A stretch of DNA of 64,000 nt from an uncultured Lachnospira sp. (GCA_934343805.1 CAKRIN010000012.1:8279-72278); one strand, 5' to 3'; positions 1 through 10,176 are shown, counted from the stretch's first letter. Notes: generated from the sequence alone by a model not told the origin. Program-made: numbers and translations.

Positions 1-407
1 CCCATTCTTATAATTGTTCCAAGATTACCTGGATCCTGCAGATTTTCAACAAAAATAATAAGTGGATTACCCATAAGCATCTGGTCAAGGCTGCTCTCAT
101 GCATTCCTGCCACCGCCATTATTCCCTGCGGAGTCTGTGTCTGCGACATCCTGTCAAACACATTATCACTTACAATCTCATAACAGTCCTCTGAAATACA
201 CTTTTCAGAGATCAGCTTAGTAATATAATCTGCATTATTCTTCTGAAAATGCTCCGAAACATATATTTTAACTATATCCCTGGCTGGTATCTCCGAAACC
301 ATTCTGAGACCTTCAACAACATATTGTTTATTTTTCTTTCTGTCTTTCGCTCTTGATAATAAAGCCATCACATGCTTTACCTGAGCACTACTGGTACTTG
401 TTATCAT
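1..407 (-). CDS. TrmH/SpoU-family RNA methyltransferase, N-terminal part (cut by window edge)
   Basis: The first 135 codons of a gene that continues past position 1. The N-terminal part (about residues 1-90, with SRAKDRKKNKQYVVEGLRMV) looks like the substrate-binding domain of TrmH-type enzymes. It is followed by LQDPGNLGTIIRMG, the first signature of the SpoU/TrmH SPOUT methyltransferase fold. Such enzymes 2'-O-methylate rRNA or tRNA riboses with SAM; which RNA is modified cannot be told here. The ATG at 407 follows the pfkA stop by one base, so the two are probably translationally coupled. Confidence 0.85.
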   Translation of the reverse strand, partial: MITSTSSAQVKHVMALLSRAKDRKKNKQYVVEGLRMVSEIPARDIVKIYVSEHFQKNNADYITKLISEKCISEDCYEIVSDNVFDRMSQTQTPQGIMAVAGMHESSLDQMLMGNPLIIFVENLQDPGNLGTIIRM

Positions 408-408
408 A

Positions 409-1383
409 TTACTTTGAAAGCAGGGCGCTTATATTAAACTCATAATCATTAATATCCTTGGTCATCGCAAGCGCCTCATCAATATCATAATCCACAAATT
501 TTCCATCCTTATAGGCAACCAGTCTGTTGCTCTTTCCTTCCGCAAGAAGATCTACTGCATATGCACCCATGATAGACGCATACATTCTGTCCTTACATGT
601 AGGTGATCCGCCCCTCTGCATGTATCCGAGAATTGTTGCTCTTGTCTCTATTCCTGTTGCAGCCTCTATTCTTCTTGCCATACCTGTAGAATGTCCAATT
701 CCTTCAGCATTAATAATAAGATGATGCTTCTTTCCTTTCTTTCTTCCTTCAATGATGTGATTGATAAGGGCCTGTTCATCATTATCATATCTTTCTGGAA
801 GAAGGATATCCTCCGCGCCATTAGCAATTCCACACCACAATGCAATATATCCTGCATTTCTTCCCATAACTTCAATGATACTGCATCTTTCATGAGATGT
901 TGATGTATCTCTTATCTTATCAATAGCTTCCATTGCTGTATTAACAGCTGTATCAAATCCTATTGTATAGTCTGTGCATGCGATATCCAAGTCTATTGTT
1001 CCCGGCAATCCGATAGTATTAATTCCCTGAGCTGCAAGCTTCTGCGCACCTCTGAAAGAACCATCTCCACCAATTACAACTATTCCATCAATTCCATGCT
1101 TCCTGCATACCTCAGCACCCTTCTTCTGACCTTCTTCAGTCATAAACTCCATACAACGTGCTGTATAAAGAACTGTTCCACCCCTCTGGATTATATCAGC
1201 AACGCTTCGCTTATCCATATCAATTATTTCATCATTAAGAAGTCCGTTATAGCCCTTCTGGATTCCTTTAACCTTAAGCCCCTTATTCAAAGCTGTTCTT
1301 ACAACTGCCCTGATAGCTGCATTCATTCCTGGAGCATCTCCACCACTTGTTAATACACCGATTGTTTTTATTTCCTTTGCCAT
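409..1383 (-). CDS. pfkA: ATP-dependent 6-phosphofructokinase
   Basis: Glycolytic enzyme that phosphorylates fructose-6-phosphate to fructose-1,6-bisphosphate in the cytoplasm. At 324 aa it has the usual bacterial PfkA length. It has the N-terminal GGDAPGMNAAIR nucleotide loop, GGDGS (glycine at the position that marks ATP rather than PPi use), the catalytic GTIDLDIACTDYTIGFDTA segment and the MGRNAGYIA substrate loop. The catalytic motif reads TIDLD where E. coli PfkA has TIDND. Both aspartates are kept, so activity is likely. The start has a clear AAAGGGGAAG ribosome site. It lies directly downstream of dnaE on the same strand (about 100 bp gap). Confidence 0.97.
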   Translation of the reverse strand: MAKEIKTIGVLTSGGDAPGMNAAIRAVVRTALNKGLKVKGIQKGYNGLLNDEIIDMDKRSVADIIQRGGTVLYTARCMEFMTEEGQKKGAEVCRKHGIDGIVVIGGDGSFRGAQKLAAQGINTIGLPGTIDLDIACTDYTIGFDTAVNTAMEAIDKIRDTSTSHERCSIIEVMGRNAGYIALWCGIANGAEDILLPERYDNDEQALINHIIEGRKKGKKHHLIINAEGIGHSTGMARRIEAATGIETRATILGYMQRGGSPTCKDRMYASIMGAYAVDLLAEGKSNRLVAYKDGKFVDYDIDEALAMTKDINDYEFNISALLSK

Positions 1384-1485
1384 AACTTCCCCTTTCTTTG
1401 CCTTCCAATATTTTCGGTTTTATGTTACCACAATATTAAAGAAAAATCTTCTTTTTTTGATAAAAATTTACCAAACTTTTAAAAA

Positions 1486-4400
1486 TTAAGTCGTAGCAAT
1501 GTTCTTTTCGCCAAAAATTCTCTTAAGATTGTATAAAAGATCTGACGAAACACTTACATTCTGGCTTGATGGAAGCGTTATCTTTTGTTTTTCCTGCGTA
1601 CAGTATATTATTACAGTGTCATTTCCATCGGAATCATGCATTAACTCATTAAGCTTCTCTTTGTTATTATTATACTCTTCAAGACTTGCGAATCTTATCC
1701 ACAGCTTTCTTGGAACACTATCGAAACTTACAATATTCTCACATATAAGTCTGGCGTCTGCATCAACATTTGCCTGAACCTTTCCTGTAACAAATATTTT
1801 GTTAGTAGTATCCAATATATGTCTGTTTTTCTCATAGTCTCTAGGAAATAGCAATATTTCTGTACTTCCCACCAGATCCTCAAGTGTAATATATGCCATC
1901 TGTTTGCCTGTTTTTGTAGTAATAACCTTTATATTACGCACAATTCCGCCTATTGTCTGGCGCGATCCATCTGCCACCCTGGTTCCTCCGGACTCTTCAT
2001 CAACTGCAAAATCAGTTGTCTTTGCAGATATATGTTTCTCCCACATGCCAGTATATTCATCCAGTGGATGCCCTGTTACATATACTCCAAGAACCTCTTT
2101 TTCTCTCTCAAGCAGATCCTCCTTTTCGAATTCCTGTATATCCGGCACCTTCATCTCCAGTGACTTCTTATCCTCTTCACTTACCAGATCAAACAGTGAC
2201 ATCTGTCCGGATATTGCATCCTTGCTCTGTTTAAGGGCAGAATCTATCATACGCTCATGAACATTAAGCATTCCTCTTCTTGTATGTCCAAATGCATCAA
2301 ATGCCCCTGACAATATAAGATGCTCAGCGGTTCTTTTATTAATGTCTCCAACCATACGATTAATAAAATCCTGCATAGAATGAAATTCCCCATTATCTTC
2401 GCGTTCTCTTATTATTGCATTAATAGTTGGTCTTCCAAGGCTTTTAACAGCATCAAATCCAAAACGGATATTACCATCTTCCACACTAAATTCTGCAACT
2501 GATTTATTAACGTCAGGTGGAAGTATTTTAATTCCCAGTTCCCTTGCTGCCAGTATGTATTCAGCTACTTTGCTTGTTTTATCGGTAACGGATGATATAA
2601 GCCATGCCATATATTCTACTGTAAAATGTGCTTTAAGATATGCTGTCTGATATGCAACAACAGCGTAACATGCAGCATGTGACTTGTTAAATGCATATTT
2701 GGCAAAATCCATCATCTCATCATATATCTTATTGGCAGTCTTCTCATCTATGCCATTCTTAATACATCCCGGCACCCCCTGCTCTTCATTTCCATATACG
2801 AAATTCTGTCTTTCCTGCTCCATAACCTTAAGCTTTTTCTTAGCCATGGCTCTTCGCACATTGTCACTTCCGCCCCATGAATATCCCGCAAGATCACGCA
2901 CAATCTGCATTACCTGTTCCTGATAAACCATGCATCCGTATGTTGGTTCCAATATTGGCTCTAACTGTGTGCATTCATAAGTAATATTTCCTGCATTCTC
3001 TTTCCCCTGAATATACTGTGGTATAAAATCCATAGGTCCCGGCCGGTACAGTGATATTCCGGCTATAAGATCCTCAAGGCAGTCAGGCTTTAACTCTTTC
3101 ATGAAGTTCTTCATTCCATTACTCTCTAACTGAAATATACCTGCACATTTACCCTGGCTTATCATTTCATAAACTGCCTTATCATCATATGGAATTGAAT
3201 CTATCGAAAACCCTGTATTTCTCTTCTTTTCACATTCCTCTGTTTTCTGTATAACAGTCAGGTTTCTGAGTCCAAGGAAATCAAACTTAAGAAGTCCAAG
3301 TCTTTCAAGTGTAGGTCCTTCAAACTGTGTTACTTTTACATTATCAGCTCCCACTGCTACAGGAACATATTCCCCTACATCCTTCTGACTTATCAGTACG
3401 CCTGATGCATGAACTGACGCATGTCTTGGAAGTCCTTCCAGTCTTTTTGCCTTATCTATAAGGTCATGTACCGTCGGGTCTGACTCATACAATGCTTTAA
3501 ATTCGTGATTAGGCTTGATATCCCTGTCAGCATCTCCGTTCATTGCGCTTTCAATTGTAACGCCAACTTTCTGTGGAATCATTTTCGCAATATTATCCAC
3601 CATGGCATATGGAAGATCCATAACTCGTCCAACATCTTTTATAACAGCTCTTGCTGCCATTGTTCCAAATGTAATAATCTGGCATACACATTCCTTGCCA
3701 TATTTATCTATTACATAATCTATTACCTTCTGTCTTCCGTCTGGAGCAAAGTCCACATCAATATCGGGCATAGATACTCTTTCTGGATTAAGGAAACGTT
3801 CAAACACAAGATTATACTTTATAGGATCAAGTGTCGTAATGCCCAGGCAATAGGCTACAAGACTTCCCGCTGCAGAACCTCTTCCTGGTCCGACTGGTAC
3901 ACCATGTGTTTTTGCATAATTGATATAATCCCACACTATAAGGAAATAATCCACATACCCCATTGAATATATAACAGACAGTTCATATGATAAACGTTGA
4001 AAAATATTATTAGAATCCTGCGCACGTTTTATAATGACATCTTTACGATTATCAACAACCGTATCTTTTGCATTCTTTATACATTCCGCAATATCAATAC
4101 TTTCTGTCTGCTCAGGATACCTTTTCTTAAGTCCCTCATAACATAGTGCATTAAGATATACCCATGAGTTCTTTCCATACTCTTCAGGCACGTCAAATGC
4201 AGGAAGCTTGGTAACTCCAAACTCTATTTCTACATTACATCTTTCTGCTATCTTATGTGTATTTTCTACAGCCTCTGGAGCATATTTGAACAATTCAGAC
4301 ATTTCTTCTTCTGATTTAAGATAGAACTGTCCACCCTCATAACGCATTCTGTTCTCGTCTGATAGCTTCTTTCCAGTCTGTATACACAAAAGAATATCAT

Positions 4401-5052
4401 GGGCATCCGCATCTTCAGCATATGTATAATGAACATCATTGGTACATACAAGTTCTATTCCTGTCTCATTGTGCATTCGCATAAGCTGTGGATTAACATA
4501 TCTTTGCTCAGCAATTCCATGGTCCTGCAGTTCAAGAAAGAAATTACCCTTTCCAAATATTCTCTCATATTCCAAAGCAACATCCCGTGCAGTCTCATAC
4601 ATTCCTCTTGAAAGATATCTCTGTACCTCACCTGCCAGACATGCGCTTGTTGCTATTATTCCCTCATGATATTCTTCAAGGATATCTTTATCCACCCTCG
4701 GTTTATAATAGAATCCATCAGTAAATCCAATAGATACTATTTTCATAAGATTCTGATATCCCTGATTATTCTCTGCAAGCAATACAAGATGGTTGTATTT
4801 ATCCTCACTCTGACCGGCTCCCTTGTCAAATCTTGAACCAGGTGCCACATATACTTCACACCCAAGAATAGGCTTTATTCCCTCTGCCCTTGCAGCCTCA
4901 TAGAATTCAATAACACCATACATAACACCATGATCAGTTATTGCAAGGCTGTCCATTCCAAGTTCTCTGGCTCTTTTCGTTATCTCTTTAATCTTACTGG
5001 AACCATCCAGCAGTGAATATTGTGTATGCACATGTAAATGTGTAAAACTCAT
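1486..5052 (-). CDS. dnaE: DNA polymerase III alpha subunit (DnaE)
   Basis: Replicative-type C-family DNA polymerase, 1188 aa. The N-terminal PHP domain opens with FTHLHVHTQYSLLDG. The catalytic palm carries PDIDVDF near residue 430, with GPGRGSAAGS upstream and a finger/helix-hairpin-helix region after it. An OB-fold (IGGIVRNIKVITTKTGK) lies near residues 1030-1070. There is no inserted DEDD proofreading exonuclease, so this is DnaE and not PolC. In Firmicutes that also encode PolC, DnaE usually extends primers and does lesion bypass; whether PolC exists here is outside the window. The start ATG follows an AGAGGATC ribosome site. Confidence 0.97.
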   Translation of the reverse strand: MSFTHLHVHTQYSLLDGSSKIKEITKRARELGMDSLAITDHGVMYGVIEFYEAARAEGIKPILGCEVYVAPGSRFDKGAGQSEDKYNHLVLLAENNQGYQNLMKIVSIGFTDGFYYKPRVDKDILEEYHEGIIATSACLAGEVQRYLSRGMYETARDVALEYERIFGKGNFFLELQDHGIAEQRYVNPQLMRMHNETGIELVCTNDVHYTYAEDADAHDILLCIQTGKKLSDENRMRYEGGQFYLKSEEEMSELFKYAPEAVENTHKIAERCNVEIEFGVTKLPAFDVPEEYGKNSWVYLNALCYEGLKKRYPEQTESIDIAECIKNAKDTVVDNRKDVIIKRAQDSNNIFQRLSYELSVIYSMGYVDYFLIVWDYINYAKTHGVPVGPGRGSAAGSLVAYCLGITTLDPIKYNLVFERFLNPERVSMPDIDVDFAPDGRQKVIDYVIDKYGKECVCQIITFGTMAARAVIKDVGRVMDLPYAMVDNIAKMIPQKVGVTIESAMNGDADRDIKPNHEFKALYESDPTVHDLIDKAKRLEGLPRHASVHASGVLISQKDVGEYVPVAVGADNVKVTQFEGPTLERLGLLKFDFLGLRNLTVIQKTEECEKKRNTGFSIDSIPYDDKAVYEMISQGKCAGIFQLESNGMKNFMKELKPDCLEDLIAGISLYRPGPMDFIPQYIQGKENAGNITYECTQLEPILEPTYGCMVYQEQVMQIVRDLAGYSWGGSDNVRRAMAKKKLKVMEQERQNFVYGNEEQGVPGCIKNGIDEKTANKIYDEMMDFAKYAFNKSHAACYAVVAYQTAYLKAHFTVEYMAWLISSVTDKTSKVAEYILAARELGIKILPPDVNKSVAEFSVEDGNIRFGFDAVKSLGRPTINAIIREREDNGEFHSMQDFINRMVGDINKRTAEHLILSGAFDAFGHTRRGMLNVHERMIDSALKQSKDAISGQMSLFDLVSEEDKKSLEMKVPDIQEFEKEDLLEREKEVLGVYVTGHPLDEYTGMWEKHISAKTTDFAVDEESGGTRVADGSRQTIGGIVRNIKVITTKTGKQMAYITLEDLVGSTEILLFPRDYEKNRHILDTTNKIFVTGKVQANVDADARLICENIVSFDSVPRKLWIRFASLEEYNNNKEKLNELMHDSDGNDTVIIYCTQEKQKITLPSSQNVSVSSDLLYNLKRIFGEKNIATT

Positions 5053-5203
5053 ATCTGATCCTCTTTCTTATCACCAAGTCGGCTTTCGCACCTCAATATA
5101 AGAAATATACCACATTTTTGGATAGATTCATATTCATATTTAGCATAATTTGTGATATTCTATATTTAGTTAATTATGTGATAATTTCATGGGGGGATTT
5201 ATA

Positions 5204-6010
5204 ATGCTTATATCTGATATTATGCCGGGAGCTCCAATATCAATAGAATTAGCTGTTGCTGATGCTACATACGAAATGCCATCTAGTATTGTTGCATCCA
5301 AGCCCGGTTATATATTAATTGCTCCGTTTACCCTTAATGGAACAGTTATTAATCTCGAAGATAACAAAGACATGCTTTTTAATGTATATACTATAGATCC
5401 ATCTACCAGAAACCGTGTAGTATGGAAGAATGTTCATCTTGAAACAATAACATACAAATCAAGCAGTTTTGTTTCAGCCTACTACAAAATATCCACAAGC
5501 AGTTTTGCCAGTCTTTCATCAACATGTGATAGACGGGCATCCAACAGGATTACAATTGACATTCCGGGATATGTAACTCCCAATACAGAAAGCAACCCTA
5601 TCCCAATAACAATACACGACATATCTGATAAGGGATTGTCTTTCAAAGGACCTCAGGAACTTGAATTTCAGTTATCTAACGGATATATTACTCTTTCTGA
5701 CCAGGCTAACGGAAAAGAATTCAACTTAAACTTCAAATTCATCAAAATCCGTTCAACGCCTGTTGGTGAAGACATCATATATGGATGTATGGTACCATCT
5801 CCATCACGTGAGTATCTCACATATGTATTTCTTAAAAAGCTTGAATCCCGTATGAATTCAGCAAAAGAAGACAGCGAGAAGGCTGCTATACTTGATGCAG
5901 CATCTGTTGCTAATACTTCCATTGAAACCTCTGATAACAATAAATCTTCATCTGATAGCGGCAAAGGATTCCACTCAACAATAGGAACATCACGAAACAG
6001 ATTACAATAA
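5204..6010 (+). CDS. PilZ-domain protein (probable c-di-GMP receptor, YcgR-like)
   Basis: 268 aa, no signal peptide or membrane segment. The N-terminal half (about 1-110) resembles the flagellar-brake-type domain that precedes PilZ in YcgR/DgrA. The C-terminal half begins with DRRASNRITIDIPG, matching the RxxxR c-di-GMP arginine motif, followed by DISDKGLSF, matching D/NxSxxG. Both ligand motifs are present, so binding is expected. The C-terminal 40 residues are Ser/Asn-rich and probably disordered. An in-frame ATG at 5189 exists, but a GGGGGG ribosome site (5191-5196) lies between it and the ATG at 5204, so 5204 is preferred. It may act on motility or on pili, since a diguanylate cyclase and PilT are in the same window. 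Confidence 0.8.
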   Translation: MLISDIMPGAPISIELAVADATYEMPSSIVASKPGYILIAPFTLNGTVINLEDNKDMLFNVYTIDPSTRNRVVWKNVHLETITYKSSSFVSAYYKISTSSFASLSSTCDRRASNRITIDIPGYVTPNTESNPIPITIHDISDKGLSFKGPQELEFQLSNGYITLSDQANGKEFNLNFKFIKIRSTPVGEDIIYGCMVPSPSREYLTYVFLKKLESRMNSAKEDSEKAAILDAASVANTSIETSDNNKSSSDSGKGFHSTIGTSRNRLQ

Positions 6011-6011
6011 T

Positions 6012-6080
6012 CAATAAAAGAGCGTATCAAATACCCCTGCAGACTCATCTCTGGGTATATGATACGCTCTTTCTTTATTG
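6012..6080. terminator. Bidirectional intrinsic terminator between PilZ gene and ftsH
   Basis: Long inverted repeat with arms AAAGAGCGTATC (6017-6028) and its complement ending at 6072, extended inside by ATACCC/GGGTAT and outside by CAATAAA/TTTATTG. T-rich flanks on both strands fit termination of the two convergent genes. Confidence 0.85.
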
Positions 6081-6084
6081 AATA

Positions 6085-8217
6085 TTATTCTTCATGTGTT
6101 GATGCTTCCTGTGATTCATTATCTTTATCACTTTCTCCATCATTTTTATGATTATCAGCTTCTGAATTGCCAATATTTTTCCATATATCACTTTCTGGTT
6201 CGCCACTTACTGTAGATGAATAACTTCCATCTTCATTAAATGTTACACTTTCTGCAACCTTCTCAGATGTAGTGAACAAAGATGTATCAACTGGTTCCGG
6301 AATGCCTTTGGCCTCTCTAAATATCTTCATGAATTCCTTGCCTGTTATAGTCTCATGATCATACAGATATCTTGCAAGCTTATCCATCACATCTTTGTTA
6401 TCTTTTATAATCTGCTTAGCTTCTTCATAGCATGAAGCTATAAGCTTCTTAACTTCATCATCAACTTCCGCCTCGGTTGCCTGTGCGCAGTTCATAGATG
6501 CCCTGCCACTAAGATATTCATCCTCAACTGTAGATAATGCCACAAGTCCGAAACGATCCGACATACCATATCTTGTAATCATTGTCTTGGCAAGATTAGT
6601 TGCCTTCTTAATATCATCATATGCACCATTAGTTACAGATCCGAATACAACCTCTTCTGCTGCACGTCCTCCGACAAGTGATATAAGATCTGTCATAAGT
6701 TCATCCTTAGTTTCAAGATGTTTCTCTTCCTCCGGGAAATTAAGAACATAACCAAGTGAACCATTAGTATGAGGTATAATTGTAATCTTCTGTACAGGAT
6801 CTGAATTATTCTTAATAGCCCTGATAAGTGCGTGACCTATCTCATGATAAGCAACAACCTGCTTTTCTTTCTTACTAAGAACACGTTCTTTCTTTTCCTT
6901 ACCCGCCACAACAGTATCAAACGCACCCAGTAAATCTTTCTGTGTAACAAAACTCCGTCCATTCTTAACTGCTGCAATCGCTGCCTCATTAATAATATTA
7001 GCAAGGTCTGAACCTACAAGACCACTTGTTGCCATTGCAATCTCTTCAAAATCAACAGTATCGTCCATAAGAACATCTTTAGAATGTACCTTAAGAGTCT
7101 CTATTCTTCCTTTCTTATCAGGTCTGTCAACAGTAATTCTTCTATCAAGACGACCTGGTCTTAAAAGCGCTTTATCAAGTACCTCTGGTCTGTTAGTTGC
7201 AGCAAGAATGAATATTCCCTTAGAAGAATCAAAACCATCCATCTCTGCAAGTAACTGGTTCAATGTCTGCTCACGCTCGTCATTGCCACCGCCGTACTTA
7301 GAATCTCTGCTCTTACCTATGGCATCAATCTCATCAATAAACACTATACAAGGAGCCTGCTTGGTTGCTTCCTTAAAAAGATCTCTTACTCTTGAAGCAC
7401 CAACTCCCACGAACATCTCTACAAAATCTGATCCTGCGAGCGAGAAAAATGGAACATCTGCTTCTCCTGCTACTGCCTTGGCAAGAAGCGTCTTACCCGT
7501 TCCCGGAGGTCCTACTAACAAGGCTCCCTTTGGAAGCTTGGCACCTATCTTGGAATACTTATCAGGATTATGAAGAAAATCAACTATTTCTGTAAGCGAT
7601 TCCTTTGCCTCATCCTGTCCTGCTACATCTTTAAATGTAACTCCCGTCTTTTTCTGGACATATACCTTGGCATTACTCTTGCCAACTCCCATTCCGCCCA
7701 TCATACCGCCATTCTTAGCAATTCTTCTATATACAAATGCAAAGATTATATATAAAAATAAGATAGGAAGTACATATGCAAGCAGAAACTCTACAATTGA
7801 AGAACTTGAGTCTGGAATATATCCTTCAAACTCAATTCCCTTTCTCTTAAGAAGTGGTACAAGCGTATCATCATTTACATAACCCGTATAATATGTGTAT
7901 GAAACGCCTGCTATGCCAGACTGTTTCTCTTCTTCAACAGGTGTGATAAGAATTCTGTCCTGCTCTAATGCTACTTTCTTTACCTTATCTTCATCAATCA
8001 TCTGAATAAACTGATCATAGCTTATCTCTTTATAAGTTGCATTCTTAAACATATTGCTAAGAAGTGTAAGTCCTATAAATGTAACTACTGCAGCAATAAT
8101 AATGAATATTATAAGATTAACATTCTTTGGCTTTTTGTTATTATTGTTGTTCTGATTGTTATTGTTGTTATTGTTACGATTATTATAACCGCTACCATTG
8201 TTGTTATAATTGTCCAT
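6085..8217 (-). CDS. ftsH: ATP-dependent zinc metalloprotease FtsH
   Basis: Membrane-anchored AAA+ protease that degrades misassembled membrane proteins and short-lived regulators. Layout: TM1 about 33-54, extracytoplasmic domain to about 138, TM2 about 140-162, AAA domain with Walker A GPPGTGKT (about 236) and Walker B IVFIDEIDAIG, SRH region LLRPGRLDRRI, then the M41 peptidase zinc motif HEIGH near residue 456. At 710 aa it is slightly long because of an acidic, probably disordered tail of about 75 residues and an unusual N-terminus: residues 2-32 are almost all Asn with a few Tyr, Gly and Lys. A consensus-like promoter lies just upstream. Confidence 0.96.
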   Translation of the reverse strand: MDNYNNNGSGYNNRNNNNNNNQNNNNNKKPKNVNLIIFIIIAAVVTFIGLTLLSNMFKNATYKEISYDQFIQMIDEDKVKKVALEQDRILITPVEEEKQSGIAGVSYTYYTGYVNDDTLVPLLKRKGIEFEGYIPDSSSSIVEFLLAYVLPILFLYIIFAFVYRRIAKNGGMMGGMGVGKSNAKVYVQKKTGVTFKDVAGQDEAKESLTEIVDFLHNPDKYSKIGAKLPKGALLVGPPGTGKTLLAKAVAGEADVPFFSLAGSDFVEMFVGVGASRVRDLFKEATKQAPCIVFIDEIDAIGKSRDSKYGGGNDEREQTLNQLLAEMDGFDSSKGIFILAATNRPEVLDKALLRPGRLDRRITVDRPDKKGRIETLKVHSKDVLMDDTVDFEEIAMATSGLVGSDLANIINEAAIAAVKNGRSFVTQKDLLGAFDTVVAGKEKKERVLSKKEKQVVAYHEIGHALIRAIKNNSDPVQKITIIPHTNGSLGYVLNFPEEEKHLETKDELMTDLISLVGGRAAEEVVFGSVTNGAYDDIKKATNLAKTMITRYGMSDRFGLVALSTVEDEYLSGRASMNCAQATEAEVDDEVKKLIASCYEEAKQIIKDNKDVMDKLARYLYDHETITGKEFMKIFREAKGIPEPVDTSLFTTSEKVAESVTFNEDGSYSSTVSGEPESDIWKNIGNSEADNHKNDGESDKDNESQEASTHEE

Positions 8218-8274
8218 ATTCTTCTCCTGATAGATTTAATACTTTTTAAAGCATTTCCAAATAAGTATGTTTTC

Positions 8275-8303
8275 ATTATAAAGAAGGAAAAAATATAAAT
8301 CAA
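8275..8303 (-). promoter_or_regulatory. ftsH promoter (sigma-A type)
   Basis: Read on the minus strand: TTGATT (8298-8303), 17 bp spacer, TATAAT (8275-8280), about 60 bp before the ftsH ATG. Spacing and -10 are consensus. Confidence 0.7.
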
Positions 8304-8370
8304 CCCAAATCCAGCTCTTTAATAAGATGTTTATATTTACTTTATATTATTAGTTTTTTTTATCAAAGTA

Positions 8371-8399
8371 TGGAAATTTATTATACATGGCTGTATAAT
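8371..8399 (+). promoter_or_regulatory. Probable pyrG promoter
   Basis: TATAAT at 8394-8399, with a weak -35 (TGGAAA, 8371-8376) 17 bp upstream. Transcription from here would give a leader of about 90 nt ahead of pyrG. Confidence 0.5.
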
Positions 8400-8418
8400 A
8401 TCGAAGTATTTTTTTGAT

Positions 8419-8468
8419 TGCCGGTAGTTCTTGATTTACATTCATGCTGCCGGATATTTATTTTTATT
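8419..8468 (+). promoter_or_regulatory. Possible attenuator hairpin in the pyrG leader
   Basis: CCGGTAG (8421-8427) can pair with CTGCCGG (8447-8453) through one G-U pair, and is followed by the T-rich tract ATATTTATTTTTATT. This has the form of an intrinsic terminator between promoter and start codon. B. subtilis pyrG is controlled by a leader attenuator sensing CTP, but the GGGC transcript start needed for that mechanism is not evident here. Confidence 0.4.
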
Positions 8469-8492
8469 GCAATATGCAGATAGGAGGAAAGA

Positions 8493-10103
8493 ATGGCTGT
8501 TAAATACGTATTCGTAACAGGCGGTGTGGTTTCTGGTCTTGGAAAAGGTATTACTGCTGCATCTTTAGGAAGATTACTAAAAGCCCGTGGCTTCTCTGTA
8601 ACAATGCAGAAATTTGATCCATACATCAACATTGACCCTGGTACTATGAACCCTATTCAGCACGGGGAAGTTTTCGTAACTGATGATGGTGCTGAAACAG
8701 ATCTTGATCTTGGTCACTATGAAAGATTCATTGATGAAAGTCTTAACAAGAATTCCAATGTAACTACTGGTAAAGTATACTGGTCTGTATTACAGAAAGA
8801 ACGTCGCGGGGATTTTGGTGGAGGAACAGTTCAGGTAATTCCTCATATTACTAATGAAATAAAAAGCCGTTTTTATAGAGATTATTCGACAGATGAAACT
8901 AAAATTGCCATTATCGAAGTAGGTGGTACTGTTGGTGATATAGAAAGCCAGCCTTTCCTTGAAGCCATCAGACAGTTCCAGCATGAAGTCGGACATGAAA
9001 ATGCAATTCTTATACATGTAACTCTGATTCCTTACCTTAAAGCATCTGGTGAAATGAAAACCAAGCCAACGCAGGCAAGTGTTAAGGAACTGCAGGGAAT
9101 GGGTATCCGCCCTGACATACTTGTATGCCGTACTGAACATCCTTTAGAATCAGGTATCAAAGATAAGATTGCTCTTTTCTGTAATGTTCCTAAATCCCAT
9201 GTACTTCAGAATCTTGATGTTGAAATCCTTTATGACGCACCTCTTGCCATGGAAGATGAACATCTTGCACAGGTAGCGTGCGAATGTCTCCAGCTCGACT
9301 GCCCTGAGCCTGACCTTGACGAATGGAGATCTATGTGCAAAGCATGGAAGAATCCTACTAAGAAAGTTACAGTTGCTCTTGTTGGTAAATACATCCAGCT
9401 TCACGATGCCTATATCAGCGTAGTTGAGGCTTTAAAACATGGTGGAGTCTATAATTCATGTGATGTAACAATCAAATGGATTGATTCTGAGAATGTTACC
9501 CCAGAAACAGCAGATGAACTTTTATCTGATGTATCGGGTATTCTTGTTCCTGGTGGTTTCGGCGATCGTGGAACAGAAGGAAAGATTCAGGCAATAAAAT
9601 ATGCAAGAGAACATAATGTTCCATTCCTTGGGTTATGCCTTGGAATGCAGTTATCTATTGTAGAATTTGCAAGAGATGTTATAGGCTATGAGGATGCACA
9701 CAGTGTTGAACTTAATCCTAACACTACACACCCTGTAATTCATCTTATGCCAGACCAGGAAGGCATTGATGATATTGGTGGAACATTAAGGCTCGGTTCA
9801 TATCCATGTGTACTTGATAAAACAAGCAAAGCATACAAATTATATGGTGAAGAACTCATACATGAACGTCACAGACACAGATATGAAGTCAACAATGACT
9901 ATAGAAAAATACTCACTGAAAATGGCATGATTCTTTCAGGAATTTCTCCTGATGGACGAATCGTCGAAATGATTGAATTGAAAGATCATCCTTGGTTCAT
10001 AGCAACCCAGGCACATCCTGAATTAAAATCAAGACCTAATCGTCCTCATCCACTTTTTAGAGGATTTATATCAGCTTCTCTTGAATATCAGGACAAGCAC
10101 TAA
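8493..10103 (+). CDS. pyrG: CTP synthase
   Basis: Makes CTP from UTP, ATP and glutamine. At 536 aa it is the standard two-domain length. The N-terminal amidoligase begins [17 protein letters not shown] and contains the [20 protein letters not shown] region. The C-terminal class I glutamine amidotransferase has the nucleophile in GLCLGMQ (Cys about 381) and the His-Glu pair in [10 protein letters not shown]. The more usual FHPEF is AHPEL here. The start has a strong AGGAGG site. The gene is monocistronic, bounded by a leader hairpin and a strong terminator. Confidence 0.97.
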   Translation: MAVKYVFVTGGVVSGLGKGITAASLGRLLKARGFSVTMQKFDPYINIDPGTMNPIQHGEVFVTDDGAETDLDLGHYERFIDESLNKNSNVTTGKVYWSVLQKERRGDFGGGTVQVIPHITNEIKSRFYRDYSTDETKIAIIEVGGTVGDIESQPFLEAIRQFQHEVGHENAILIHVTLIPYLKASGEMKTKPTQASVKELQGMGIRPDILVCRTEHPLESGIKDKIALFCNVPKSHVLQNLDVEILYDAPLAMEDEHLAQVACECLQLDCPEPDLDEWRSMCKAWKNPTKKVTVALVGKYIQLHDAYISVVEALKHGGVYNSCDVTIKWIDSENVTPETADELLSDVSGILVPGGFGDRGTEGKIQAIKYAREHNVPFLGLCLGMQLSIVEFARDVIGYEDAHSVELNPNTTHPVIHLMPDQEGIDDIGGTLRLGSYPCVLDKTSKAYKLYGEELIHERHRHRYEVNNDYRKILTENGMILSGISPDGRIVEMIELKDHPWFIATQAHPELKSRPNRPHPLFRGFISASLEYQDKH

Positions 10104-10130
10104 TTATTACACATTAATTGCTAAAATAAA

Positions 10131-10156
10131 ACCCCCGGTATCCTACCGGGGGTTTT
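10131..10156. terminator. Intrinsic terminator after pyrG
   Basis: Perfect stem ACCCCCGGTA / TACCGGGGGT with a 3-nt loop, followed by TTTTAT. The AAAATAAA flank on the left makes it usable for the convergent BlaI-like gene too. Confidence 0.92.
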
Positions 10157-10176
10157 ATGTATGAACCTTATTGTAA

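Noticed and set aside
1096..1353. Plus-strand open frames across pfkA, dnaE and the fab genes
   Set aside because: They lie antisense to strongly conserved genes and lack ribosome sites and motifs.
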